Shown here piece by piece: positions 1 to 12,311 of a stretch of 64,000 nt of DNA (position 1 is its first letter; each line of letters begins with the position of its first letter). This DNA is from Synechococcus sp. Cruz-7E5 (GTDB lineage: Bacteria > Cyanobacteriota > Cyanobacteriia > PCC-6307 > Cyanobiaceae). The stretch is from the NCBI RefSeq assembly GCF_024345995.1, contig NZ_JAGQCE010000006.1, positions 99,308 through 163,307 on the forward strand, in the 5' to 3' direction. The translations under genes and the position numbers were made by a program. The notes below the pieces were generated by a model. That model was not told the DNA's origin, did no database searches, and worked only from the letters and a program-made list of their open reading frames with translations.

Positions 1-386
1 CGCGGATCGCTGCGGGCAACCAGATAGTCGAGGATCAGGCCGCTGCGCAACTCCACGTTGGCGTCGGCGATCACACCCAGCAGTTGGTTGTCGGTACCGA
101 GCAGGGCCGCATCCAGAAGGGTGGGCAAGCGCTCCAATGTGGCGGGTTCGGTCTCTGCGGGCTCTCCCAGCACCAGAGCCTCCTGATCGGTGAGACCGCG
201 CAGCTGGTTGAGCCGCCAGACCAGCCGGCGGGTCCCGAAAGCCGAAGGCTTGCTCACCCAGCCCAGCAGACGGTGCACGGGCGGGTGCATCCAGCCCAGC
301 AGACCAGCGCCATGATCGATCCCCTGGTTGCAGCGCACCCGGCGGCGCAGCAGGTCGCTGAGCAGCAGTTGCTCGGGCAGGGTCAC
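1..386 (-). CDS. PRC-barrel domain protein (partial, 3' end outside window)
   Basis: Reading the minus strand from a GTG at 386-384 gives about 128 residues, open to the window edge. The start falls 4 bases after the dnaN stop, so the two genes are almost certainly co-transcribed. The protein has a first PRC-barrel-like stretch (LLLSDLLRRRVRCNQGIDHG), a linker with HPPVHRLLGW, and a second barrel-like part (LLGVIADANVELRSG) ending LVARSDPR at the edge. PRC-barrel proteins of this type directly follow dnaN in Synechococcus/Prochlorococcus; that is family knowledge, and the role is not established. No catalytic residue can be named. The upstream frame contains no better start that avoids a long overlap with dnaN. 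Confidence 0.8.
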   Translation of the reverse strand, partial: MTLPEQLLLSDLLRRRVRCNQGIDHGAGLLGWMHPPVHRLLGWVSKPSAFGTRRLVWRLNQLRGLTDQEALVLGEPAETEPATLERLPTLLDAALLGTDNQLLGVIADANVELRSGLILDYLVARSDP

Positions 387-390
387 GGGC

Positions 391-1533
391 TCAGCTGCGG
401 ATCTGAACTGGCATCACCAGGTAGGTGAAGGTCGGATCCTGCACAGAGGTCAGCACCGCCGGGGTGGTGGGGGCATTGCAGCGCAGCTCCACCCGCTCGG
501 ATGTCATCGCCTTGAGCCCATCGAGGATGTAGCGGACATTGAAGGCGATCTCGATCGGATCACCGCTGATCACCGCCGGCAGGTCTTCGGAGCCGCTGCC
601 CACATCCTGGGCATCGGCACTGATGTGAAGCTGACCGCTGCCGGGATCACTGCTGAGCTTGACGACATTGTTGTGTTGGTCGGCGAGGACAGCCACCCGC
701 TCGAGTGCCTGCACGAAACCACGGCGATCAAGCTCCAGGGTTCGGGTGAAGCGATCGGGGATCAGCTGGCGGTAGTTGGGATAGGTGCCATCGAGACTGC
801 GGCTGGTGAGCACCTGGTCAGCCCAGAGGAACACCACCTGCCCGCGATCGCAGTAGAGGCTCACCGGATCGTCACTGCTGCAGGCGGAAAGCAGCCGCTC
901 CAGTTCCCTCAGGGAGCGGGCTGGCACAGTGACCGCAAAAGGCTCACTGCCATCCTCGGCGCCGGAGAAGGCCTTCTCGAGGCGCAGAACCGAAAGGCGA
1001 TGCCCATCGGTGGCGGCGCATTCGAGATCCTGATCCGCCAGGCCGAGGTGGACGCCGGTGAGCAGCTGCTTGGCCTCATCACCGCTGCTGGCAAAAAGGG
1101 TGGCCCGCAACCCCTTCACCAGCGCCTCCGGTTGGAGGCGCAGCGGAGTTCCGCTCTGAACCAGGGGCAGATCGGGAAAGTCCTCGGCAGAAAGACCGCG
1201 CATCTGGTAGCTGCCGGAGCGACTGGTGAGCTCCACCTGCTCCTGACCTTCTTCGCAGCTCAGGCTGATCGGACTGTCGCTGGAGAGGCGAGCCACGATC
1301 TCACCGAACAGGCGTGAAGGCAGGGTGATGGTGCCGCTGCTCTCAACGGAAGCGGGAAGGCTGGTCTGGATGCCAAGGCTGAGATCGAAGCCAGTGAGGC
1401 TGAGCCGGCCAGTGCCGGCATCGGCGGTGAGCAGCACATTCGCGAGAACCGGGTGGGTTGGGCGTGAAGCCACGGCACGGCTGACCAGCTGAAGGCTGGC
1501 GCTCAGTTCCGCCTGAGAGCAGACCAGCTTCAT
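391..1533 (-). CDS. dnaN: DNA polymerase III beta sliding clamp
   Basis: Encodes 380 residues from ATG 1533-1531 (MKLVCSQAELSASLQLVSRAV) to TGA at 391, the usual length for a bacterial beta clamp. The three-fold repeat architecture runs the whole length, and the C-terminus YLVMPVQIRS is the typical LVMPMR-type clamp ending. The clamp tethers DNA polymerase III to DNA and recruits other replication and repair proteins through its hydrophobic cleft. An 18-codon upstream extension is open but does not resemble the family, so the internal ATG was chosen. The long gap upstream carries DnaA-box-like nonamers, consistent with the dnaN-linked replication origin known in Synechococcus elongatus. Confidence 0.97.
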   Translation of the reverse strand: MKLVCSQAELSASLQLVSRAVASRPTHPVLANVLLTADAGTGRLSLTGFDLSLGIQTSLPASVESSGTITLPSRLFGEIVARLSSDSPISLSCEEGQEQVELTSRSGSYQMRGLSAEDFPDLPLVQSGTPLRLQPEALVKGLRATLFASSGDEAKQLLTGVHLGLADQDLECAATDGHRLSVLRLEKAFSGAEDGSEPFAVTVPARSLRELERLLSACSSDDPVSLYCDRGQVVFLWADQVLTSRSLDGTYPNYRQLIPDRFTRTLELDRRGFVQALERVAVLADQHNNVVKLSSDPGSGQLHISADAQDVGSGSEDLPAVISGDPIEIAFNVRYILDGLKAMTSERVELRCNAPTTPAVLTSVQDPTFTYLVMPVQIRS

Positions 1534-2037
1534 CTCGATACGACTCCAGAGAGGACCAGCCCGCCAGGGGCAACACCACGCTTCCACACCGCTGTCGGAA
1601 GCGCAACGAGTTCCAGCTTGCTCGAACCGGTCTGCAGCTGCCCTCTCCCCAATCCTGTTACTGGTTTTGTCTAAATCCAGAAGAAAACAAATCCAATCCG
1701 TAGTCGTAGGGGCTGGGGAAAAAGCGGAAAAGATCCATATGCCAGTCCCAGTCTCAGATTTTGCGAATCAGAACTGAGGAAAGAGCGCCGGAATATCGGC
1801 TGAAAACATGGTTTTCCACTCTTTCCCGGATCTGGGGAAAACGTCGACATTTCAGGAGTGCTCGCTTTGCTCCTTTTTTCCCCGTGTTGAGGCTGTTTTT
1901 CCCGTGGACGCTTTGATCAGTGCACCCCAGCTCTGTTTCGATCCGCAAGGGCGGCCAGGGGTTCTCCACAGTCCAAAGCCCCGCACCGGAAACTCCGGTG
2001 CGGGGCTTATTGAGCTGTTGTCTTCAGATTTTCGCGT
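1534..2037. other. candidate chromosomal replication origin (oriC) upstream of dnaN
   Basis: A gap of about 500 bases without a credible gene between thrC and dnaN, visibly richer in A/T tracts than its surroundings. It contains nonamers close to the cyanobacterial DnaA box TTTTCCACA: TGGGGAAAA (reverse of TTTTCCCCA) at 1714-1722 and 1833-1841, TTTTCCACT at 1812-1820, TTTTCCCCG at 1876-1884, TTTTCCCGT at 1897-1905 and TTCTCCACA at 1962-1970. In S. elongatus PCC 7942 the origin lies beside dnaN with a cluster of such boxes. None here is a perfect consensus match, so this is an inference from clustering and position. Confidence 0.6.
1976..2008 (-). terminator. hairpin terminator of thrC
   Basis: A perfect 14-bp inverted repeat (1976-1989 and 1995-2008) with a 5-base loop, about 30 bases past the thrC stop. 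Read in the thrC direction, the stem ends in a short T run. It separates thrC from the origin/dnaN region. Confidence 0.8.
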
Positions 2038-3096
2038 TCAGAAGCCCATCACCTTGGCCACCACATCCACCTCAGGGGCCAGGCCGGCATGGAAGGCCCC
2101 ATCGCAGTTGTCGATGGCAGTGTTGGGATCCTTCAGACCGTTGCCAGTGAGCACGCAAACCACCGTGGCTCCGGCGGGCACCTGGTCGGCCTGCTGGAGC
2201 AGACCGGCAACGGAGGCAGCGCTGGCTGGTTCGCAGAACACTCCTTCCTCCCGGCCGAGCAACTGGTAGGCCTCAAGAATGTCCTGGTCGCTGACAGCGT
2301 GGAAGGAGCCGCCGCTCTGTTCGCGCACGCTGAGGGCTTTCTCGCGGTTGGCAGGATTGCCGATCCGGATCGCGGTGGCGATCGTGTCGGGTTGCTCGAC
2401 TGTGTGACCCAGCACCAGCGGCGCGGAACCACTGGCCTGGAAGCCCATCATCCGGGGCAGGCGTCGGCTGTGGCCTGCCTGCCGGTACTCCTGGAAGCCC
2501 ATCCAGTAAGCACTGATGTTGCCCGCATTGCCCATGGGGATACAGAGCCAGTCCGGGGCGTCACCTAGGGCATCCACCACCTCGAATGCGGCGGTCTTCT
2601 GCCCCTGCAGGCGGTAGGGGTTGAGGGAATTCACCAGCGTGACCGGGTAGGCATCGGCGACTTCGCGCACGATCGCCAGGGCACGATCGAAGTTCCCCTT
2701 CACTGCCAGCACTTCGGCGCCGTAAACCAGGGCCTGGGCCAGCTTGCCCTGGGCCACATAGCCGTCGGGGATCAGCACGAAGGCGCGCATGCCGCCGCGG
2801 CGGGCGTAGGCGGCGGCCGCCGCACTGGTGTTGCCGGTGCTGGCGCAGATCACCGCTTCGGCGCCTGCTTCCCGGGCCTTGCTCACCGCCATAGTCATCC
2901 CCCGGTCCTTGAAGCTGCCGGTGGGGTTGAGGCCGTCGTATTTCAGGAACACCTTGATGCCACGGCCCAGCCGTGCCGCCACCGACGGCGCCGGGATCAA
3001 GGGAGTCGCCCCTTCCCGCAGGGTGATCACAGGCGTGGCATCACTTACCGGCAACCAGCGGCGGTAGGCCTCGATCAGCCCCGGCCAGTCCTGCAT
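2038..3096 (-). CDS. thrC: threonine synthase
   Basis: Converts O-phosphohomoserine to threonine with pyridoxal phosphate. From ATG 3096 ([14 protein letters not shown]) the product is 352 residues, normal for the bacterial/cyanobacterial type. The PLP lysine lies in [10 protein letters not shown] (K63), followed by the phosphate-binding region [14 protein letters not shown]; the C-terminal glycine-rich LTGNGLKDP is also typical. The frame stays open upstream to 3342 with a proline- and arginine-rich stretch that does not look like the family, so the internal ATG was preferred. The gene is followed by a strong hairpin and sits on the far side of the putative origin from dnaN, as in related picocyanobacteria. 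Confidence 0.93.
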   Translation of the reverse strand: MQDWPGLIEAYRRWLPVSDATPVITLREGATPLIPAPSVAARLGRGIKVFLKYDGLNPTGSFKDRGMTMAVSKAREAGAEAVICASTGNTSAAAAAYARRGGMRAFVLIPDGYVAQGKLAQALVYGAEVLAVKGNFDRALAIVREVADAYPVTLVNSLNPYRLQGQKTAAFEVVDALGDAPDWLCIPMGNAGNISAYWMGFQEYRQAGHSRRLPRMMGFQASGSAPLVLGHTVEQPDTIATAIRIGNPANREKALSVREQSGGSFHAVSDQDILEAYQLLGREEGVFCEPASAASVAGLLQQADQVPAGATVVCVLTGNGLKDPNTAIDNCDGAFHAGLAPEVDVVAKVMGF

Positions 3097-3214
3097 CGTT
3101 GGTTGCTGGCCCAGTCGCCGAAGAGCTGAAAGCAGGGGCACGTCGACCGGAGGACAGGCTGATACGAATCTACGCGCCCAGTTCCCAGCAGCTCCCTGCA
3201 ACGAGATCGGTGTT

Positions 3215-3853
3215 TCAGGGGGCCGGCGACGGGGTCGTTGGCTGGGCTGCTGGGGAGCTGGCTCTAGGCGCTTTGCCGCCGGACTGGGCAGCTCCATCCC
3301 CGCGTAACCCATCAAGGGGCGATTCGGAGAAAAAGCGCACAAGATCGGAGATTGAGCTTGCTTTGCTGATCACCCCCAGCAGGGCCGGAATGTTCACCGC
3401 CAGCTCCTGGGACGGATAGGCCTGCAGAAACCCAGTGGCGCTGAGGCTGCCGTTGCCGTTGGCCAGGCCCGTGATCAGGGCGCCCCGGATGGCCTGGACC
3501 CCCTTCTGGGGTGTCCGCAAGGGAGAGAAAATCCCCGCGAGTCGCTGAAGTAGCGCTTCGCCGATCCGCGTGGAGAGCAGCCGGCTGGTCAGCACGATCG
3601 GCAGGGTGAGTTGTTGGTTCAGCAACTTGGCCACCGAGGCCGGCTCCTGATTGCTGAAACGCAGTACATCCGCCAGAAGGCCCCGGGCCTGACCCGTCTG
3701 GGCCAGGTGTTCCAGGTCGGCCACCGGAATCGAGCGCCGGAAGGCTCCACTCACGAACACCACCTGTTCGGCGGCCTGCACCTGCAGCCCTGGCGTGACT
3801 GCACTCAATGAAAGGCCCAGCAGGACGGCCAGGAGTTTGGGCGGACGGGCCAA
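3215..3853 (-). CDS. secreted DUF1400 domain protein
   Basis: Encodes 212 residues from a TTG start with a clear signal peptide ([21 protein letters not shown], cut near VQAAEQ). The body matches the DUF1400 domain known at the N-terminus of cyanobacterial alpha/beta hydrolases: beta strand [17 protein letters not shown], a helix-rich middle, then [25 protein letters not shown]. The hydrolase domain is absent, and the tail is a low-complexity proline/serine/alanine stretch. A full-length DUF1400-hydrolase lies at 10701-12275, so this may be a stand-alone relative. The start codon is uncertain; no in-frame ATG precedes the signal peptide. Function unknown; probably periplasmic. Confidence 0.75.
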   Translation of the reverse strand: MARPPKLLAVLLGLSLSAVTPGLQVQAAEQVVFVSGAFRRSIPVADLEHLAQTGQARGLLADVLRFSNQEPASVAKLLNQQLTLPIVLTSRLLSTRIGEALLQRLAGIFSPLRTPQKGVQAIRGALITGLANGNGSLSATGFLQAYPSQELAVNIPALLGVISKASSISDLVRFFSESPLDGLRGDGAAQSGGKAPRASSPAAQPTTPSPAP

Positions 3854-3880
3854 GATTTAAGACCTGGTGGTGACTTGACT

Positions 3881-5839
3881 CTAAGAGCTGCCGGTGGCGC
3901 TGAGTACGGCGCTCTGGCGAAGCTCCGGAGCCACCAGGACATCGCGCAGCAGGCGCACCACGCTGCGCTCCGCCAGGCCCTGGGCCAGCTGCACGCCCAT
4001 GCGGCGCAGGTCTGGTTCGCCCAGAAGCCTGGGCAGACGTCGCAATAGCAGCTGGGGCTCGAAGCCGGGCAGCTGACGCAGGATCATCAGCAGTTGCTGG
4101 ACCGGCTCCAGACTGAGCAGGGCCTCCTCGCTGCTCTCGAGGCGGGGACTGCGCAGTCCGGGAGGTTGCAGGCGGCGGGGCAGGCGGCTGCCCAGCCGAC
4201 GAAAGGCCCGCCAGCTGATCGCATCCACCCGGTCCACCAGGGCGTCCACCAGCTGCTGGCGCAGCAGGCCGCCCTTGGAGGAGAAGAGAAAGTCGAGTAC
4301 CTGATCAAGCAGTCCCTCCAGGTCCAGCTGGTCCTGAAGGGAGGCGCTGCTGATCAGGTTCTCCAGGCGCTGCCAGCGGAACTCTTCGCCGTCGAAGAGC
4401 ATCTCGCGAAGGCTGCTGCGCAGGGCCGGATCCGGGTCCTCCATCAGCCTGCGGGCGAAATAGGGGTAAGCAGCACCGAGGATCTTGAAGTCTGGGTCCA
4501 CACTCAGTGCAATGCCTTCCAGTGTCACCAAAGAGCGGATGATCAGGGCGTAGTAAGGCGGCACCTGGAAGGGGAACTTGTACATCACACCGGAGAGATC
4601 GTCGGTGACTGCCTTGAAGTCCATACGGCTGACTCCCATCTCCAGAGCCTGGCCGAACACATTCTCGAAGGCCGGAATGATGGGCTCGAGATTCACCTCC
4701 TCTCCGAGAAATCCGAGGTTCACGAAATCTCGTGAGAGGGAGCTGAAATTACGGTTCACCAGATGCACCACCGCCTGGATCAGCCCCGTTCTCGACTCGC
4801 GGCTCACCTCGCTCATCATGCCGAAGTCGAGATAGGCCAGCCGGCCATCGGGCAGGGCCAGCAGGTTGCCGGGATGGGGATCGGCATGGAAGAAACCGTG
4901 TTCCAGCAATTGCTGCAGGCTGCAGTTAACGCCCACCTGCACCATGTCGTCTGGGTTGATGCCCAGGGAGCGCACTGCCTCGAGGTTGGTCAGCTTCACT
5001 CCCTCGATCCACTCCATCGTCAGCACCCGGCGGCTGGTGAGTCTGTGGTAGATGCGCGGAACGGCGATGCGGGGATTATGCAGGTGCAGGCGAGCGAAGT
5101 GTTCGGCGTTGCTGGCTTCGTTGACGTAGTCCATCTCTTCGAAGACCCGTTTGCCGAGCTCATCGATCAGGGCCACCAGATCACTGCGGATCAAGCGCAC
5201 GTTCCGGTTCAGCCAGGCCGCGATCTGGCGAACGATGTAAAGGTCGAGGGTGATCTGCTCACGCAGCCCCGGCCGCTGCACTTTCACCGCCACGGCCTCG
5301 CCGCTGAGCAGGACCCCGCGGTGCACCTGGCCGAGGGAGGCAGCTGAGATCGGCTCCCGGTCCAGCTGCTGGAACAAGCTGCTGACCGGTGCGCCGAGGT
5401 CTTCCTCGATGCATGCCATCGCCAGGGAGCTATCGAAGCCGGGCAGCTGATCCTGCAGCTGGGCCAGTTCTTCCAGCAGCAGCGGCGGGATGATGTCCGG
5501 CCGGGTGGAAAGGGCCTGGCCGGCTTTGATGAAGGCCGGCCCCAGGGCCGCCAGAAGTTCGGTGAATTCCCGTGCACGCTCGCGGGCGCGCTCCTCATTG
5601 CTGAGTACCCCGAAAAACTTGTCAAAGCCCACCCCGATCAGAAACAGGCTGATGGGCACCAGGGTCTGCCAGAGACGCCTCAGCAGCCGCTTGGGGTGTC
5701 CGGCGTAGATCCGCGTGATGGCCTGTGGGTCGTAGCTCAGCAGACCGGCGGCTTCGATGAAGTCGCTGAGTTCCTCGGGGCTGCTGGTTTGTTCGGCGAT
5801 CGTGTCCCCGGTGATCGTGGCCTGATCCGAGCGGACCAT
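3881..5839 (-). CDS. ABC1/UbiB-family atypical protein kinase-like protein
   Basis: Encodes 652 residues from ATG 5839 (MVRSDQATITGD). Family hallmarks are present in order: the KxGQ motif (PAFIKAGQALSTRPD, about 101-115), the alanine-rich nucleotide loop ISAASLGQVHRG in place of a P-loop, VAVKVQRPG with the ATP-binding lysine, FFHADPHPGN, and the metal-binding YLDFGMM. These proteins are ATPases linked to quinone/prenyl-lipid biosynthesis and plastoglobule-like functions in phototrophs; the exact substrate is not known for this paralogue. A predicted membrane stretch is near 60-72. It is divergent from recN, with only 76 bases between starts. The open frame continues upstream into recN antisense, which was discounted. 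Confidence 0.9.
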   Translation of the reverse strand: MVRSDQATITGDTIAEQTSSPEELSDFIEAAGLLSYDPQAITRIYAGHPKRLLRRLWQTLVPISLFLIGVGFDKFFGVLSNEERARERAREFTELLAALGPAFIKAGQALSTRPDIIPPLLLEELAQLQDQLPGFDSSLAMACIEEDLGAPVSSLFQQLDREPISAASLGQVHRGVLLSGEAVAVKVQRPGLREQITLDLYIVRQIAAWLNRNVRLIRSDLVALIDELGKRVFEEMDYVNEASNAEHFARLHLHNPRIAVPRIYHRLTSRRVLTMEWIEGVKLTNLEAVRSLGINPDDMVQVGVNCSLQQLLEHGFFHADPHPGNLLALPDGRLAYLDFGMMSEVSRESRTGLIQAVVHLVNRNFSSLSRDFVNLGFLGEEVNLEPIIPAFENVFGQALEMGVSRMDFKAVTDDLSGVMYKFPFQVPPYYALIIRSLVTLEGIALSVDPDFKILGAAYPYFARRLMEDPDPALRSSLREMLFDGEEFRWQRLENLISSASLQDQLDLEGLLDQVLDFLFSSKGGLLRQQLVDALVDRVDAISWRAFRRLGSRLPRRLQPPGLRSPRLESSEEALLSLEPVQQLLMILRQLPGFEPQLLLRRLPRLLGEPDLRRMGVQLAQGLAERSVVRLLRDVLVAPELRQSAVLSATGSS

Positions 5840-5915
5840 CAGCGAGGAGTTCAACTGTTTCTCTTCTAAACGAAAGCGACCGCCGCTACGGTCTTGGCAA
5901 TCACCGGAGACCGGC

Positions 5916-7604
5916 GTGCTCACGGGTCTGCGTCTGGAGAACATCGCCCTGATCGATGCTCTGGATCTCAGCTTCAGGCCCGGCTTCACCGTTCTCACCG
6001 GGGAGACCGGGGCGGGTAAATCTCTCCTTCTCGATGCCCTCGATGCCCTTCTCGGCGGTGCCCAGGGGGTTGAGGGCCTGCGGCTGCTGCGACCTGGCTG
6101 CGAGCGGGCCTGCATCGAAGCCGGTTTCTCCTGCTCGGAGCCTGTGCGGGCCTGGCTGATCCAGCAGGACCTCGAGCCGGAAGACTCCGATCTGATCATC
6201 AGCCGGGAGTGGCGCCAGCAGGAGGAACGCAGCCGCAGCCGCAGCCGTATCAACGGGGTGATCGTCAACCGCGCCCAGTTGCAGGAGCTGCGCCCCCTGC
6301 TGCTGGATCTCACCGTTCAGGGGCAGACCCAGCAGCTGGCGCGCCCGGGGCAGCAGCGCCGCTGGCTGGATCGCTTCGGTGGAGAGCCGGTCAGCGAGGC
6401 ACTGCTGGCGGCCCGCTCGGCGGTTCGTGCCTGGAAAGCAGCGGCGCTGGCCCTGCACACCGCCAGGGCTGAGCAGCAGCGCCAGCAGCTCGACCGTCAA
6501 CAGCGTCTTCAGTTGCTGGAGGATCTGGAGGCGGCGCAGCTCGAGGATCCCAACGAGCGGCAGCGGCTGCAGCGTGAGCAGGACCGTCTGGCCCATGCCG
6601 TTCGCCTGCAGGAGGGGGTGATGATCGTGACGGGACGGCTGGTGGAGGGCCTGGACGGGGGACCGTCGGTGCTTGATCACCTCGCCGCCATCGAGCAGGA
6701 GCTTCAGCATCTGCAGGGGTTCGATGCAAGCCTGCAGCCCTGGCTGGAGCGCTGCTGTGAGGCTGCTCAGCTGCTGCAGGAGCTGGCTTCAGGCCTCGAT
6801 CGCTACGGCGGTGGCCTGGAGAGCGATCCTGAAACCCTTTCGGGCCTGCAGGAGCGGATGGCCCAGCTCAAGGCTCTGGAGCGTCGTCACGGACAGGAGC
6901 TGGGGGCCCTGATCGCCCTGCGCGACGACCTCCGCTGCCAGTTCGATGCCCATGGGCTGGAGGCCTCGCTGCGGCAACTGGAGCAGCAGGAGGAGAGCAG
7001 CCGCCTGCTGCGCGACCGGGCCTGCGCCCGGCTCACCCAGCGGCGGCAGGCTGCCGCCACCGCCCTGGAGCGGCAATTGATGGACACCCTGCGGCCCCTG
7101 GGGCTGGCCCATGTGCGCTTCTCGGTCTCGATCGAGCCGGCCCCTCCCTCTGATGAAGGGGCTGATGCGATTGGATTCCTGTTTTCGGCCAACCCTGGTC
7201 AGCCGCTGGCCCCCCTGCAGGAGGTGGCCTCCGGCGGGGAGATGAGCCGCTTCCTGCTCGCCCTGAAAACCTGTCTGGCGGCGGCCGATTCCCAGGTCAC
7301 CTTGCTGTTTGATGAAATTGACAGCGGCGTCAGTGGCCGGGTCAGTGGGGCCATCGCCGTCCTGCTGCGCCGTCTTGCCGAGCAGCACCAGGTGTTCTGT
7401 GTCACCCACCAGCCCCTGGTGGCCGCCATGGCCCAGCACCACTTCCGCGTGAGCAAACAGGTGGAGGCGGGGCGTACCCGCACCGGGGTGACGGCCCTGC
7501 AGGAGAGCGATGAGCGGGAGCGGGAACTGGCCGAACTCGCCGGGGGCGATTCCGGAGAAACCCGCAGCTATGTCGCCAGCCTGCTGCAGCAGGGAGCTTC
7601 GTAA
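5916..7604 (+). CDS. recN: DNA repair protein RecN
   Basis: SMC-like ATPase acting in double-strand break repair. Encodes 562 residues from GTG 5916 (MLTGLRLENIALIDALDLSF), normal RecN length. Walker A GETGAGKS is at about 29-36; the central part is glutamine/leucine/arginine-rich coiled coil; the C-terminal head has the ABC signature ASGGEMSRFLLALK and Walker B LLFDEIDSGVSG, then the H-loop VTHQPLVAAMA. It is followed 44 bases downstream by uvrA on the same strand, so the two repair genes may be co-transcribed. Confidence 0.96.
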   Translation: MLTGLRLENIALIDALDLSFRPGFTVLTGETGAGKSLLLDALDALLGGAQGVEGLRLLRPGCERACIEAGFSCSEPVRAWLIQQDLEPEDSDLIISREWRQQEERSRSRSRINGVIVNRAQLQELRPLLLDLTVQGQTQQLARPGQQRRWLDRFGGEPVSEALLAARSAVRAWKAAALALHTARAEQQRQQLDRQQRLQLLEDLEAAQLEDPNERQRLQREQDRLAHAVRLQEGVMIVTGRLVEGLDGGPSVLDHLAAIEQELQHLQGFDASLQPWLERCCEAAQLLQELASGLDRYGGGLESDPETLSGLQERMAQLKALERRHGQELGALIALRDDLRCQFDAHGLEASLRQLEQQEESSRLLRDRACARLTQRRQAAATALERQLMDTLRPLGLAHVRFSVSIEPAPPSDEGADAIGFLFSANPGQPLAPLQEVASGGEMSRFLLALKTCLAAADSQVTLLFDEIDSGVSGRVSGAIAVLLRRLAEQHQVFCVTHQPLVAAMAQHHFRVSKQVEAGRTRTGVTALQESDERERELAELAGGDSGETRSYVASLLQQGAS

Positions 7605-7648
7605 GCAGCAGCTACAGCCCGTAGACTCCAGGTTGTCAGGGTGACTGA

Positions 7649-10669
<3,021 letters not shown>

Positions 10670-10700
10670 CGTACCGGACCACAGGCGGTCAGGGGAGATC

Positions 10701-12275
10701 ATGGAGACTCTCGGGTGCCATCACGTGCGCACGCTTCGTTCCGCTCCGGCTGCTTCGCTATTGCTCACCGTCGCCGGGCTGCTTGGCGCCGCGCCATTTC
10801 TTTCAGCTCCAGCCCGTGCTCTGGAGCAGGTGGAGATGCGCTTGCCGTTTCTCGAAACCAGCTTCAGGGTGAAGCTGGAGGAGTTGAGCAATCCGGCGAG
10901 GCTGATCAGCGGCACCAGTGATTTGGCCGAACTCGATCAGGCCACCGACGGTGCCATTGGCCGACAGCTGGTGGCCCTCTTCAATGCACCACTGCCGCTG
11001 CAGGTGCCGGCGGTGGTCAATGAGGCTCAGGGATCGCCGATGCTCAACCAGGCGTTGCTGCTGATCTCCGCCCTCGGCGGTATCGATGGACTGCCTGCCC
11101 AGTTGGACAGCAACGACCTCTCCATGGTGCTGGACAAGGCGGCGGCCAATGGACCTCCCACCATGCTCAGCGTGATGCAGGCTCTGCCTGGCACCACGGC
11201 CTCGGTGGATCTGGGCCGGGCGCTGTATTCGGTACAGCGTCTGGCTTCCCAGCAAAGGCCGGCCGATCGCCTCCTGACGGGCCAGAGGCCTGCCGGCGTT
11301 GATCCGGCCCTCAGCCAGCCCGGTCCCCTCACGGTGGAGCGGAAGCTGATCTCGATCTCAGCGTCCCACCGGCCCAAGCCCCTGCAGGTGATACAGATCA
11401 GCCCCTCGAAAGCTGCGAGCGGTCGGCTGGTGGTGATCTCCCATGGGCTCTGGGATGGACCGGAGAGTTTCGAGGGGTGGGCCAGCCATTTGGCCAGCCA
11501 TGGCTTCACGGTGCTGTTGCCCTTCCACCCCGGCAGTGATCAGGATCAGCAGCAGGCCATGCTCTCCGGCAAAGTGCCGCCCCCTGGGGCGGAGGAACTG
11601 CGTTTGAGGCCCCTGGATGTTTCGGCAGTGATCGACGGGGCAGCGGCTGGTCTGCTCGGACCGAGCACCCGCGTGAACACCGAATTCGTGGCGGTGCTCG
11701 GTCACTCCTGGGGGGCTACCACCGTTCTGCAGCTGACGGGGGCGAAGCCGAGCGATGCCGGGCTCAAGGAGCGCTGCGATGAGGTCTTCGATCCGGAGCG
11801 GAACCTCAGCTGGGTACTGCAGTGCAGTTTTGTTGGCACGGCAGATCAGGCGGCCCTGAGCGACCCCCGCGTCAAGGTGGGCGCGGCTGTGAGTCCGCCG
11901 ATGTCGCTGCTGTTCAACACAGGGGCCGGACAGGCGATGCATGCCCGGGTGTTGCTGGTGAGCGGCACCCGAGACTGGGTGGTGCCGCCTGAACCGGAGG
12001 CCATTCGCCCGATGCGCCTGGAGGCCAGCCGTGGCGGCGCGGGCCATCGCCTGGTACTGGCGCAGGGAGGCGATCACTTCAACCTGCGCTCCACCCTTTC
12101 TGAGGGAGGGGGGCCCCTGCGTGGGTTGCTGCTGGCCTGGACCAACGCTGCCTTCGCTGCTGGTGCCGCCGTTCAACCTGGTCCCGGAGCTCCAGAACTT
12201 CTGCCGGACAATGGTTGGGGCGATGCGTCCATGCCCCTGGTGGGGATATCCCGTGATCAGCTGGGGGCGCCCTGA
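10701..12275 (+). CDS. DUF1400 / alpha-beta hydrolase, exported
   Basis: Encodes 524 residues, starting 31 bases after uvrA with an AGGGGAG ribosome-binding site. The N-terminal region holds a hydrophobic export segment (SLLLTVAGLLGAAPFLSAPARA). It is followed by a DUF1400 domain (roughly residues 40-130, starting at VEMRLPFLETSF) and an alpha/beta hydrolase domain with an oxyanion strand LVVISHGLWD, nucleophile elbow GHSWG (serine about residue 336), and a late acid/histidine region VLLVSGTRDWVVPPEPEA ... GGDHFNL. It resembles cyanobacterial predicted dienelactone hydrolases/lipases. Substrate unknown; likely periplasmic. It shares its N-terminal domain with the shorter protein at 3215-3853. 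Confidence 0.85.
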   Translation: METLGCHHVRTLRSAPAASLLLTVAGLLGAAPFLSAPARALEQVEMRLPFLETSFRVKLEELSNPARLISGTSDLAELDQATDGAIGRQLVALFNAPLPLQVPAVVNEAQGSPMLNQALLLISALGGIDGLPAQLDSNDLSMVLDKAAANGPPTMLSVMQALPGTTASVDLGRALYSVQRLASQQRPADRLLTGQRPAGVDPALSQPGPLTVERKLISISASHRPKPLQVIQISPSKAASGRLVVISHGLWDGPESFEGWASHLASHGFTVLLPFHPGSDQDQQQAMLSGKVPPPGAEELRLRPLDVSAVIDGAAAGLLGPSTRVNTEFVAVLGHSWGATTVLQLTGAKPSDAGLKERCDEVFDPERNLSWVLQCSFVGTADQAALSDPRVKVGAAVSPPMSLLFNTGAGQAMHARVLLVSGTRDWVVPPEPEAIRPMRLEASRGGAGHRLVLAQGGDHFNLRSTLSEGGGPLRGLLLAWTNAAFAAGAAVQPGPGAPELLPDNGWGDASMPLVGISRDQLGAP

Positions 12276-12311
12276 TGTCGCGGCAGGAGAGCCGCCGGAT
12301 CCTCAGCGCAG

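Noticed and set aside
328..1317. 329-codon plus-strand frame opposite dnaN
   Set aside because: Pure shadow of dnaN; no family features.
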